Shown piece after piece: positions 12,768 to 23,142 of a stretch of DNA of 64,000 bases. Origin of the DNA: Rhexocercosporidium sp. MPI-PUGE-AT-0058 (lineage: Eukaryota > Ascomycota > Leotiomycetes > Helotiales); the NCBI GenBank assembly GCA_020746875.1, contig JAGTJL010000013.1, positions 1,178,001-1,242,000 of the forward strand, given 5' to 3'. Position 1 is the first letter of the stretch. Each line of letters starts with the position of its first letter. The position numbers and the translations under genes are program-made. Under the pieces are notes generated by a model. It worked only from the letters and a program-made list of their open reading frames with translations. It was not told where the DNA came from and searched no databases.

Positions 12768-14915
12768 ATGTCTTCCGCTATCGAGTCTCTTTTATTGCCT
12801 CCCACCGGCTTTTATACGTCGTTTAATGCTCTCTTTGATGCCGCATAAGCTCATGCTGCTGCTGCTGGGTATGCGTTTACTACTGAGCGTAGTACGAAAA
12901 AGAATGGTCGAGTGATTAAGACGTTGAGTTGCAAGAAAGGTGGCCACGAATTCAAGCCTACGATTATCGATTCAAATCGGAAACGTCAGCGTACGACCTT
13001 CAAAAGTAGCTGTCCTTTTCGAATCAACGCAAAGGAACGACTTATAGGTCAATGGGAGCTCTGCCACTTTGAAGACGCGTTAATAAGAGAGCATAATCAC
13101 CTTCCCGGAGACCCTCAAGCCTTCGCAGAGCATCGCCATCGAGAACTCACTTCCTCTAAACTCTCTACGATTGTTAACTATTATATTAACGGAATATTTG
13201 CCTCTCGAACTGCGTCTGTTTTCCGTAGCTATGACGAAGGCTTTATTCTTGCCCATCGAGATATATATAATGTTGTTGCGAGGCATAATCGACTGGCGCG
13301 GGGAAATAAGAGTCCTGCGGAGGCTTTGATTCGGGATTTGGAAGCTGAGCAAGTAGCTGGGAAGGTGATATTTGAGTATATAAGAGATGGAGACGGCTAT
13401 ATATCGAGTCTATTCGTCGCAGATTCGCGGAGCATCGATTACCTTAATTAGCACCCTGATATCTTACTTTTGGACTGTACTTACAAAACTAATAAGTTTG
13501 GTATGCCTTTTGTTGACGTGCTTGGAGTTGATAACATAAGGAAATCGTTCTCTGTCGCTTTTGCCTTTTTAGATTCTGAAGTCGAAGAAAACTACCTCGC
13601 TGTTGTACGCAAAATCAGTACTTTATATAAGCTAGGTCTCTTCCTATTGATAATCGGTACAGATTGCGAATTAGCCTTAATACACGCCATTAACCTCACC
13701 TTTCCAGTAATTCGTACGAAACGCTTTCTCTGCTTCTGGCATATCTTTAAGAACGTGCTAGTCAACTGCAAAGGAAAGTTCCTTATTCTAAAGCGCTGGG
13801 AAGAATTCATAAAAGGTTTCGCTGCTGTGGCTCACGTATTATCCGATTGGCAATATCTCGACTTATTAAAAGAATTTAAGGACGAATTTCATTGGAATAA
13901 CGGCGAGCTTTAGTTTATCGAATCTGTGAACGCGTCTCTTATAGAGCTTTAGGCTATGGCTACTAATAATCTTGAGAGAGAAGCTGTTGTGTACGTCATC
14001 GGCCAATAGTTCAATCCTTACTCTTAATACTTTGTGCGAGCTTGGGTTGATCAATACTTCAATGGTAGCCTTGGTTTAACGTCTCGATTAGAAGGGGCTC
14101 ATTATATATTAAAGAATTGGATTGGAGCACCTATAAAAGACCTCACGCGTGTATGGCAGTTAATTCAATTGGCAATTGATTCTTAATTAAATGAGATAAC
14201 AGCACAAAAACACCAGCAATCGCAAGTCACTTTAGTAAGCCTTTCACGCCGATTTTACTATTAATTAATTGGTAAGATTACTCACTTTGGCTTGCACTAA
14301 TTGCGAAAACAATATGAGCTTTTCCAGAAATATTAAGGTGAACGCAACCCTCCAAGCTGTACGAGTAGTTGGAATCGCTTTATGGGAATGTTATGCTGGC
14401 ATATTATTCAAGAGCGTGAAGCTAATAATTAAGGTAAGACTTTTTTTACTGATTTTCTTAATAAATTACTGATATATATTATAGCTATTACTCCCTTTAA
14501 TTTCCATTCTCATTGGCACTTAATTTGACCAGCGCCAGGCTACGCCTACGAGCTCCCCCCCTTACCAATTCTCGAGTTAATATCACGGCAAATTTGTTGT
14601 ATAAGAGAAGTAAAGCAACGGGCTCTAAGTCGATAATATAATCGGCAGGTTTTGGCAGAATCTGGGCGAATTCTTTGTCAATTTGAGCGTCTTTCGCGCG
14701 AGAATTCGTGGGCTAGATTAGCCCATTGCTTATCTTATATACTATATAATCACGATAGGAGGAGATGTGTAGGTTGTCGGCATATAGGGCATAATAGGAG
14801 TAATTGTCCGTTTCCTTTTGAGAGGACAATAGCAATGCCTAGAACAGGTGGAATACCTTATTTCCAGGGCGAAAACCAGCTTGAAGAGCTAATCTATACA
14901 TTGCCGTGGTCTTAA
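12768..14915 (+). pseudogene. MULE transposase pseudogene (FAR1-like, DDE, CCHC knuckle)
   Basis: A single reading frame can be followed from an ATG at 12768 to a stop at 14913. Between 12846 and 14336 it is broken by ten stops, all TAA or TAG (12846, 13449, 13911, 13950, 14007, 14025, 14184, 14262, 14298, 14334), with no frameshift seen in that span. Several sit where glutamine would be natural, so CAA/CAG to TAA/TAG changes are the simplest explanation. Order: FAR1-type DNA-binding region with CPFRI (about 12912-13110), MULE core (LLLDCTYKTNKFGMPF, 13458-13505; CFWHIFKN near 13735), a C-terminal SWIM-like Cys-x-His segment near 14358-14402, and a CCHC zinc knuckle (CVGCRHIGHNRSNC) near 14769-14811. 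A 51-nt intron-like piece follows 14433. A functional transposase is not encoded. Confidence 0.92.
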
Positions 14916-15149
14916 GACGAAGGGCAGGATATTTAAGTAATCCCGGGCACTTAGTATTAAATTTGACTTCTTGATTTTTATTAGTACCTAATTATTTATA
15001 CATGTACTTATTCACTAGTTTCAGTTGTCTCTTCTATATAAATAAGATGTATAAGTACTTGTATTACTAATTTTTTCTGCCGGTAAAATAGGGGGGACCC
15101 CTGAGGATATACAGACGGGGGCCGTCTGTGTATCACTCCTCAGCTCTGG

Positions 15150-15505
15150 CTCTAGCTCTGGCTCTAGCTCTGGGGCCGCGGCGGAGATGATCGTCATCGA
15201 AAGAAAGAAGGAAGGCCCTTCCTTACCTCACCTCACCTCACCTCACCCACCTTACCCTACCTACCTTACCTTAGGATCAGCAGCTCTTACTTAGTCAATC
15301 AAGTCAATAATAATACCAGAGCTCCCCTCCTCTCTCTATCGCCCGCCTTTCTTCCTTCTCTTCTCTCCTCTCCTCTCCTCTCCTCTCATACCCAAAACAA
15401 CCACTGCTCTCTACACAAGCATCACAGCTCGACTACACTACATACACTACGACCATCAATCCACACCGCCAGTCAGCTTTGCGCATTCCGCAACTCCCCG
15501 TCAAA
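15150..15505 (+). promoter_or_regulatory. PIL1 upstream region with pyrimidine-rich leader
   Basis: The MULE ends about 360 bp before the PIL1 ATG. What remains holds (CCTCA)n at about 15224-15246 and a CT-rich tract at about 15340-15390, a common feature of strongly expressed fungal promoters and leaders. I see no clear TATA box. The transcription start is not determined. Confidence 0.5.
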
Positions 15506-17068
15506 ATGCATCGCACCTATTCCATGAGACAATCGCGGGCTCCTACTGTGCGTATATCGTCATTTCCCTGACCTCCCGGTTGCGCAGGAGACATCAAGAG
15601 ACAGACTCATGCTAATCATCCATCGCAGGCCTCGCAACTCCAGAACCCTCCCCCTCCATCCTCCAGCACAAAGGCAGGCAGACTCTTCGGAAAGGGTGCA
15701 CTCGGTCAGTACTATGATTGATTGATTGATTCTCCTATGACGTGGACGACCCTTCGTTTCTCTTCGCTCCATATACCAGTGCAATGGGGCAGGTGGACAG
15801 GATTAGAGAGATGTGATCGTTTGTTGCTGTTCGAGAGATGGTGGCATGATCTGGTCGCCTCTGGCTGCCATTCGTCTACAAGACCACAGCAGCAACCATA
15901 CATACCCTCTCGACTCCAGTCTCCACAATGATTTACTTTCGAGATCATAATGTCGCAAGACATTGTCTACGATCGAAGGTTACTAATCTTTATGAATACA
16001 GGCCATGCTCTCCGCCGCCAAACCGCCGGCCAGTTCGGCCCAGATCTCGCAAAGAAGCTCTCCCAGCTCGTGAAGATGGAGAAGAACGTCATGCGCAGCA
16101 TGGAGCAAGTTGGCCGTGAGCGTATGGAGGTTGCTGTAAGTTATAACCTGCGCTTGGCGCATCCCTCTCCTCCTAACTGACATGTTCTCTAGCAACAACT
16201 CTCCATCTGGGGTGAGGCTTGTGATGACGATGTTTCGGATGTCACGGACAAGCTCGGTGTCCTGATCTACGAGATCGGTGAGTTAGAGGACCAGTACATT
16301 GACCGTTATGACCAATACCGAGTCACCATCAAGTCCATCCGTAATATTGAAGCATCTGTCCAACCCAGCAGAGACCGTAAGTTACAGCACGGCATCATTC
16401 GCACTCCCCAGCTAATCACGTGCACAGGCAAGCAAAAGATCACCGATCAGATTGCTCAGCTGAAGTACAAAGAGCCAAACTCCCCAAAGATCGTCGTTCT
16501 CGAGCAAGAGCTTGTCCGCGCTGAGGCCGAGTCCCTTGTCGCTGAGGCCCAACTCTCAAACATCACCCGCGAGAAGCTAAAGGCTGCCTACACCTACCAG
16601 TTTGATGCTCTCCGTGAGCACTGCGAGAAGCTTGCTATCATTGCTGGCTACGGAAAGCACCTTTTGGAGCTCGTTGATGATACTCCCGTCACCCCAGGTG
16701 AGACTCGTGCTGCATATGATGGATATGAAGCCTCCAAGGCTATCATCCAGGACTGCGAGGATGCTCTCACCAACTGGGTCACTGCCAACGCCAAGGTATC
16801 CTCCACCCTCTCCACCCGCGCCCGCACTCTCTCCCAACGCCGCCGCAACAACATCCAGCGCAATGCTGAAGGCCACGACCTCACCGGACAAGATGCTCCT
16901 TTGAACGACCGCGAGTCCGGTCTCTGGGTCCCAGCTAGCGCTCACAAGGGTGAGGAGTACGACGATGAGGATGATGAGGAGGAGGAGGAGGTCGGAGCAC
17001 CTTCCATCCAAGACAGCACCGTCAACGGCGAGAACTCTCGAGGCCGCCAGGAGACTGTCGTCGCATAA
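15506..17068 (+). CDS. PIL1: Eisosome core component Pil1/Lsp1
   Basis: Pil1/Lsp1 proteins are BAR-domain proteins that assemble under the plasma membrane into eisosomes, furrow-like domains that organise lipids and transporters. Five exons fit (15506-15547, 15629-15704, 16002-16135, 16193-16376, 16428-17068) with phases intact, giving 358 residues, the normal family length. The start [13 protein letters not shown], the GRLFGKGAL segment, the helical core ([52 protein letters not shown]) and an acidic C-terminal tail all match the family. Intron 2 is unusually long (297 bp) against 51-81 bp for the others. N-terminal Ser/Thr sites are the known Pkh-kinase targets of the family. The promoter is hemmed in by the MULE. 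Pil1 cannot be told from Lsp1 here. Confidence 0.95.
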
Positions 17069-17805
17069 ATCCGTTTCTACACTTTTCTTGTCAGACGATG
17101 CAGTGCGTAGAGCATTGTGTTGGATCACGCTGGTGTTTATGAGGGGTGGGAGTCGGATTTGGACTTGCGGTGGTTATTCCCAGGATTCCCTTTTTGATGA
17201 AAAGAACCGCGCTTTTTTCGCTATGCTATGCTATGCTTGATGCTTTTGCAAGGACGGACGGATGGGACGCATGATATGTGGTGGTAATAGGTAATTTGAA
17301 GGCATGGAGAAACATGTGTCGTGTATTTGTAGGGGTATGCCGTAGCTTGTAACAAAGCACGTTGATCTCTATTCTTGTGTCTATTCTTGTTTGATGTGAC
17401 ATGCAATTGCTTTAACTCTCTGTGACCGGCAGTCTGGTGCTGTAGTCATCTGCGACTACGCGGTGCTCTTCGTACCGCTGCGGATACACCTTAACGAAGC
17501 CATGTTTTCCATCTCTCCCAATTGCATCCATCCTCCCAAGAGCCAGGTAATTATTTCGCCAAGTGACCCCCTAGCTTAGCAGCATAGCAATTAGTATATC
17601 CTCCAAGCACCTCCAGCATGCCGTGCCATTGACGTTCCGCGCTCGCATTTGGCTTGGCAACTGGTGAGTGTTCCTATCCCATTTCTCTCCGGAACCCCCA
17701 ATCCCTTTACTCCTCCCACCACAAAGAAGAAGCGAGTCATGGATCAATCAGCAGCCCTCAAAAGCACATCTAGCCGAATCCAAATCCAACTCCCAATCCC
17801 TCCTC
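17069..17805. other. Intergenic region between converging PIL1 and NAA38
   Basis: The 3' flanks of two converging genes. No gene is supported; plus-strand frames at 17649-17973 are antisense to NAA38 or low-complexity proline/serine runs. Confidence 0.55.
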
Positions 17806-18324
17806 TCAAGAATCCTCATCACAAACCCCACCAGCACAAAACGGTTCTTTCTCCTTCTCCCTCTCCTTCAACCCCTCCCCCACCATCTTCCCCACCATAC
17901 CCTTCCCCTTCATCTGGCTCTCAAACTCCTCAACCTCAATCCTTGTAATGTATTCACCTGGCACGACGACTAGGCCGAGGAAGCGAGATGTCATGTCCAG
18001 CACGACGGGCGAGGTGCTACTTGATGAGGGGGTGGACTTCGGGGGAGGGGGGCGCCGGTATTCGTAGGTGTGCGAGAGGATTATGTTCCGGTCCTGTTGG
18101 GGGGAGAGGGATGTTAGTTTCGGGTTTAAGGGGAGGGTTTGAGGAGGTTGTGAGGAGTGTCTTGGGGAGAGTTCTAGGGGGGGTTAAGGGGATTGAGGGG
18201 GGTGTTTACTTACTGAATCAGTACATTTGAATTGGCCGAGGAACATGCGGGTGTCTGTTGTTGTTACGCGGAGGGTTTTGCTGATGAGTGAGTGCAGATA
18301 GGCTTCTGATTCTTGTTTATTCAT
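17806..18324 (-). CDS. NAA38: NatC N-terminal acetyltransferase auxiliary subunit, LSm fold (NAA38/Mak31)
   Basis: NAA38 (yeast Mak31) is the small LSm-like subunit of NatC, which acetylates N-termini of proteins starting with Met plus a hydrophobic residue, at the ribosome. Two exons, 18324-18214 and 18093-17806, split by a 120-bp intron (gtaagt...cag, phase 0), give 132 residues. The Sm1 motif is spread over the junction: LISKTLRVTTTDTRMFLGQF, then CTDSDRNIILSHTYEY. Sm2 is FLGLVVVPGEYITRIEVEEF. A Lys/Glu-rich C-terminal tail follows. Length and motif spacing fit the LSMD1/NAA38 family rather than spliceosomal Sm proteins. It is divergent to RAD2, 423 bp apart. Confidence 0.85.
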
Positions 18325-18747
18325 TGTTACTTTTCTGGATTGGTTGTGAAAATAGATGGCTTAGAAAGTTTTGGGAGGGGGGAGTGAAGCCTTGAATGGA
18401 GGGGCTTGACGAGGCTGATGGGTTCGGCGTTAAGAATTGGAATCTCCACTTATATTGAATCATGTGATAACGCGTTCGAGTCAGCAACGTCATAGGCAGA
18501 CAACTCTTTTGCCGTCTTCACGAGGTGTGCACCATTTCGAACGACAGCGGAGGAGAAAGGATACCACTGCGTGAATACAGTCGGGGAGAAGAGGAGAGCG
18601 CACAATGCGCGCATCTTCCATCATTCATTTGGATCAACCTCCTTCGACATCCCCGTCTTGTGGTTGAGACTCTTTGGAGTTCAGCATATCTCAGAGCACT
18701 ACGAGCACGACAAGCAGGTACAGAGTTGAGATACACCTTTCGAAGCA
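18325..18747. promoter_or_regulatory. Shared divergent promoter region, NAA38 / RAD2
   Basis: 423 bp lie between the two start codons. No motif can be assigned with confidence. The short span suggests a bidirectional promoter. Confidence 0.45.
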
Positions 18748-21700
18748 ATGGGTGTCACAGGCCTCTGGCCCATCCTCGCGCCCTCCGCTCGTCCAACACC
18801 CCTCCCTACCCTCAACAAGAAGCGCCTCGCAGTCGATGCCTCCATCTGGATCTATCAATTTCTCAAAGCAGTGCGCGATAAAGAAGGCAATGCTCTGCGT
18901 AACTCGCACGTTGTGGGTTTCTTCCGGCGTATCTGTAAACTGCTCTTCTTCGGCATCAAGCCCGTCTTCGTCTTCGATGGCGGCGCACCGGTACTCAAAC
19001 GTCAAACTATCCAGGGACGGAAGAGGAGGCGAGAAGGCAGGAGAGAAGATGCTGTCCGTACGGCTGGGAAGCTATTGGCGGTGCAGATGAAGAGGCGGGG
19101 CGAGGAGGAGGAGGAGAAGAGGAAGAGGGATTCGAAGAGGGAGAGGGAGGGGAGGCCAGCCATACAAGATGAAGAAGAGGCTATACCGGACGGCGCAGAA
19201 CTGGTCTATGTGGGCGAGATGGGAATGTCAGCCGCCGAACGCAACAAGAGCCGCGCATTCCGCAAGACAGACGCATATCATCTCCCTGACCTGACAAACG
19301 GTATCGAGGGGATGGGCCAGCCTAACGATCCACGTATCATGAGCGCCGAAGACCTTGAAGAGTATGCGAGACAATTCCATAATGGCGAGGATGTCAATTT
19401 GTACGATTTTAGCAAGATTGATTTTAACGGCGAGTTCTTCCTGAGTCTTCCCCCTGGCGATCGGTATAATATCCTCAATGCGGCGAGGTTGAGGAGTCGT
19501 CTTAGGATGGGCCATAGTAAGGAGCAGCTGGATGACATGTTTCCAGACCGAATGGCCTTCTCGAGATTCCAAATTGATAGAGTGAGGGAGAGGAATGAGT
19601 TGACGCAGCGGTTGATGAATCTGAATGGCATGAACGATTTGCCTGGTGTTGGGGGTGGGAGAATTGCTGGTGAAAGAGGGAGGGAGTATGTGCTAGTTAA
19701 AAATGATGGGGCGGAGGGAGGATATGCTCTGGGCGTTGTTAGTACGGACAAAGGGGTTGGTGGGAAGGATAAACCGATCGACGTCGATGCATTGCCTCGG
19801 AAAGCAAAAGAGGATTCAGAAAGCGAGGACGAATTTGAAGATGTCCCAGTTGAGGGCTTGAATCGCTTACCAAAGCCAAGTGTGAGGAACAAACTGAACT
19901 TGACATACGATGAGTTTCAGGCGCGAGAACTCGCCGATCAGAGGAAAAAAGTGTACGCCCAGAGACGTGGAAAGGTTGCTCCGCAGACGAGAGAATCTTC
20001 GGAAGAGGTGCCCTTGTCCCAGCAGAGACGGGGTCGGGTTCCGTCAGAAGACCCGGATTCGTTGTTCTTGGATCAAAACCCAGTAGCTGGCCTATTTCAC
20101 CAGAAAGATCCGCTCTTTGACGAAGAGGAAGATGACCTCAACCAAGCAATTGCCCTCTCTTTGCAGACAGATGGAAACGAAGCCAAGTCTGATGAAGACG
20201 ACCATCTCAACAGAGCAATCGCCATGTCACTCCAGAAGAACCACGCACCAGAATCTGAGCCAGAAGATGACATGGATTTCGAAGACGTGTATATGCCGGA
20301 ATACGAACAGAAGGCTGCTGAGAACGCAAAGCCGATTTCAAGTTCTAGTGGAGGCATGATTGCACACATCGTCAATAGCCGAGCCAATGCAGCTGTCCCA
20401 AAACGAAATCCAGTCACTGTTGATAGTGACAGTGATAGCGATATGGACATGCAAGCCGCCCTAGCCAAAGCCAGGAGGCAGAAAGCTCCGGAGAAGAGAA
20501 AGCAGCCGCCACCCCTGGTTTTGAACAAGAAAAACCCTTTCGATGGACCTCTACCTTTCGAGAAACTCGGTTCGATATTCACCAAGAAATCTAAGCTAGT
20601 CGAACAGGTTGATGACATTAGACAAGGTAGTGAAGACGGTGATGATATGGCTGGCGGCTTCGATAAAGCAGTAGAGGAAGATGCGCCTAGACCTCTGCCG
20701 CCTTGGATGTCGGGTGGCGATATCAGGAATCAGGTTGAGGAGCAGAAGGAGAGGGACCGGGAATTGAATGCAGAGGATCGAGAGCAGGCTGATGAGGAGG
20801 AGAGGATGTACAGGAAGAAGAATGCACCAATCCAGATTGATTCTTCAGATGAGGAAAGTGATGTTGAGATTGTAGATGCACTGGAGCCGAAGGGAGTGTC
20901 CTCCGAGAATATAGATACTATGGTAGATGTGTCAACGCCGAAGCAAGCTCCTCCCGAGAGTGTGGAAGAGCTCATAGACACACCAGGATCCGGCCAGCCT
21001 GTGTCTGAGACTTTAGGAGAGGTTGCTGAGGATATCAGAGCAGAACCGCCTCTTTCGAACATTCCTGACAACAGGAAGCCATCTGTGGAAGCACCATCCA
21101 AGGAAGTGGAAGACGATGAGGTTGAATGGTCTGAGAGCGATCACGGAGATGCCTCGACTTCGAAAAAGCCTGCTGTTGCAAGTCAACCCAGGAGTAGGAA
21201 TGAGGCGTCACCCTCAAAATCGGCTTCGCCCAAATTTGAGGATGTTGAGATGCCAAAACCAGACGCTGGACCTGAAAATGGTTCACCTGCTGCGAGAAGT
21301 CCAAGTCCGGTCTTTAACGACGTCGATATTCCAAATCTTACACCGGCCCAGCTGCGTCAGGAAGATAGTTTTGCTGCCCGCGAAAGAGCAGAGATTGATG
21401 CGGAGTTTGACGACTTCAGCGACCCTGAAGACGAGGAGCTACTGGCTCAACTTGCCGTTGAAGCAGAAACACATGCCCAATTCGCAAACACTTTGAACAA
21501 TAGGACGGAGCAAGAAACCGAAGCAACTTATGACCAAGAACTCAAGGCGTTACGGAACCAACAGAAGAAAGATCGTCGAGATGCAGATGAAGTGACCCAG
21601 GTCATGATCACCGAATGCCAGGCTCTACTCCGTCTCTTTGGAATTCCCTACATCACAGCTCCAATGGAAGCCGAAGCTCAGTGTGCGGAGCTTGTCCGCC

Positions 21701-22779
21701 TTGGTCTGGTTGATGGCGTAGTCACGGATGATTGTGATATCTTTCTTTTTGGAGGCACTCGTGTCTACAAAAACATGTTCAACAGCAACAAGTTTGTCGA
21801 ATGTTACCTCTCCACCGACATCGAGAAGGAACTCTCCCTCTCCCGCGATCAGCTTATTGCTATCGCACACCTCCTTGGCTCCGATTACACAGAAGGTCTC
21901 CCGGGTGTCGGTCCTGTCACAGCCGTCGAGATTCTCTCCGAGTTTCCCACGTCGACAGGCCTCCAAGAGTTCAAGGAGTGGTGGGCTTCCGTTCAGATCA
22001 ATGGGCCTCCCCTTAACACCGAGCCCAGTACGTTTCGCAAGAAGTTCCGCCGTTCACAAGGCACAAAACTGTTTCTTCCACCTAATTTCCCCTCTTCAGC
22101 TGTCACAGAAGCCTACTTGAAGCCAGATGTTGACAGTAGCCCTGACGCCTTCCAATGGGGCGTACCGGACCTAGATCGTCTCAGAGAATTCTTGATGGCT
22201 ACTATTGGATGGACGCAAGAACGCACAGACGAAGTCCTCGTTCCAGTCATCAGGGACATGAATCGTCGCGAGCAAGAAGGTACACAGGCCAATATCACGC
22301 GATACTTCGACGGAGCCGTGGGCGTTGGCGCAAACACTAAAGGTGGCGGGCGGGATAAAGTGACTAGCCAGCGCATGAAGGATGCCGTGGGGAAGTTAAA
22401 GGCTAAGAAGAAGAGTGGTACTGATAAGGACAATCCGTTGGGAAGGACATTTGCGGAAGTCGGACAGGAGTGGGCGAAGAAGAATGATTTGAGTTGGACG
22501 GACAGGGAGAAGGCTAAGCTGTGGGGAAAGGGTGGGAAACGGGGGCTAAATGGGAGGGGGAAGAAGCGGACGGCTGTTGAGGTTGAGGATGAGGATGAGG
22601 ACGAGAGTGCGGAGGAGGGTGGTGAGGATGCAGATGGAGATGAAGACGATGAGGAAGATGTGGAAAGTCTGAGTAGCGACGCCAATGGGATTTCGATTTC
22701 TGGGGTTGGGGTAGAAGGAAAGGGAAAGGCAAAAACCGCAAAAGGTATACCTGCGAAAAGGAAAAGGGCCAAGATGTAG
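18748..22779 (+). CDS. RAD2: XPG/Rad2-family nucleotide-excision-repair endonuclease
   Basis: XPG (yeast Rad2, fission yeast Rad13) makes the 3' incision at damage in nucleotide excision repair. One uninterrupted frame of 1343 residues begins with the family start MGVTGLWPILAP. The XPG-N region covers about residues 1-110 (LAVDASIWIYQF with its Asp; VFVFDGGAP). A long acidic spacer follows, with two ubiquitin-interacting-like motifs near residues 461-475 and 483-497 (LNQAIALSLQ, LNRAIAMSLQ). The XPG-I region starts about residue 950 (MEAEAQCAELV; TDDCDIFLFG; GSDYTEGLPGVGPV). A PCNA-binding-like QANITRYF lies near residue 1178. The C-terminus has a Lys/Arg-rich nuclear signal. The long spacer separates this from the shorter FEN1 and EXO1. 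All acidic catalytic motifs are visible. Confidence 0.96.
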   Translation: MGVTGLWPILAPSARPTPLPTLNKKRLAVDASIWIYQFLKAVRDKEGNALRNSHVVGFFRRICKLLFFGIKPVFVFDGGAPVLKRQTIQGRKRRREGRREDAVRTAGKLLAVQMKRRGEEEEEKRKRDSKREREGRPAIQDEEEAIPDGAELVYVGEMGMSAAERNKSRAFRKTDAYHLPDLTNGIEGMGQPNDPRIMSAEDLEEYARQFHNGEDVNLYDFSKIDFNGEFFLSLPPGDRYNILNAARLRSRLRMGHSKEQLDDMFPDRMAFSRFQIDRVRERNELTQRLMNLNGMNDLPGVGGGRIAGERGREYVLVKNDGAEGGYALGVVSTDKGVGGKDKPIDVDALPRKAKEDSESEDEFEDVPVEGLNRLPKPSVRNKLNLTYDEFQARELADQRKKVYAQRRGKVAPQTRESSEEVPLSQQRRGRVPSEDPDSLFLDQNPVAGLFHQKDPLFDEEEDDLNQAIALSLQTDGNEAKSDEDDHLNRAIAMSLQKNHAPESEPEDDMDFEDVYMPEYEQKAAENAKPISSSSGGMIAHIVNSRANAAVPKRNPVTVDSDSDSDMDMQAALAKARRQKAPEKRKQPPPLVLNKKNPFDGPLPFEKLGSIFTKKSKLVEQVDDIRQGSEDGDDMAGGFDKAVEEDAPRPLPPWMSGGDIRNQVEEQKERDRELNAEDREQADEEERMYRKKNAPIQIDSSDEESDVEIVDALEPKGVSSENIDTMVDVSTPKQAPPESVEELIDTPGSGQPVSETLGEVAEDIRAEPPLSNIPDNRKPSVEAPSKEVEDDEVEWSESDHGDASTSKKPAVASQPRSRNEASPSKSASPKFEDVEMPKPDAGPENGSPAARSPSPVFNDVDIPNLTPAQLRQEDSFAARERAEIDAEFDDFSDPEDEELLAQLAVEAETHAQFANTLNNRTEQETEATYDQELKALRNQQKKDRRDADEVTQVMITECQALLRLFGIPYITAPMEAEAQCAELVRLGLVDGVVTDDCDIFLFGGTRVYKNMFNSNKFVECYLSTDIEKELSLSRDQLIAIAHLLGSDYTEGLPGVGPVTAVEILSEFPTSTGLQEFKEWWASVQINGPPLNTEPSTFRKKFRRSQGTKLFLPPNFPSSAVTEAYLKPDVDSSPDAFQWGVPDLDRLREFLMATIGWTQERTDEVLVPVIRDMNRREQEGTQANITRYFDGAVGVGANTKGGGRDKVTSQRMKDAVGKLKAKKKSGTDKDNPLGRTFAEVGQEWAKKNDLSWTDREKAKLWGKGGKRGLNGRGKKRTAVEVEDEDEDESAEEGGEDADGDEDDEEDVESLSSDANGISISGVGVEGKGKAKTAKGIPAKRKRAKM

Positions 22780-23142
22780 ATAGGTGTACGCTTTCGCATG
22801 ATATAAATGATTTACGATGCATGTACTAATTCTTGACTTCACCCTTGAGAATTTCGCCACTTCTGTAGAGCCAGCTCAGCATCAGATATATGACATATGC
22901 TTGAAGATCTTCTGCAACACAACTCCCTACCAAAATTACGGGTGCTACAAAAAGAATTGAGCTCTTTTCAGGTCGCCTGGCTGACGGGATCTGCCAGAGG
23001 TTTTGTGAGGACCTGCAAGGGACTTTGAATATTATCGTAGTGACTCGGTAAGATCTCCCCCACTTGCGTAGTTCGCTGCTCCGTTCCAGTCGGCTTGTCA
23101 AGATGTTCCTCCCTCTATTCTGGGAAAGCAAGCTCATGGCCT
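22780..23142. other. Short gap between RAD2 and the Fic pseudogene
   Basis: 3' flank of RAD2. A minus-strand frame at 22826-23137 (103 codons) lies just past the last stop of the Fic pseudogene but in another frame, and I do not recognise it. Confidence 0.4.

Larger units (their letters stand above)
12552..15141 (+). mobile_element. Mutator-like (MULE) DNA transposon, inactive, complete ends
   Basis: A 2590-bp element bounded by perfect 52-bp terminal inverted repeats (12552-12603 and 15090-15141). It is flanked by an 8-bp direct repeat, AGCTCTGG (12544-12551 and 15142-15149). The target is itself a GCTCTGG-type repeat, so the exact duplication length is uncertain; MULEs usually make about 9 bp. 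The interior encodes one plus-strand frame with MULE transposase hallmarks, now full of stops. Perfect repeats around a ruined gene suggest a fairly young copy that was mutated quickly, or a copy mobilised in trans. Confidence 0.93.

Noticed and set aside
16577..17128. 183-codon minus-strand frame in PIL1
   Set aside because: It is a shadow of the conserved PIL1 coding exon.
22113..22799. 228-codon minus-strand frame
   Set aside because: Antisense to the XPG C-terminal region; Ser-rich composition results from the acidic coding strand.
22826..23137. 103-codon minus-strand frame after the Fic pseudogene
   Set aside because: Different frame from Fic, no family motif, no splice evidence.
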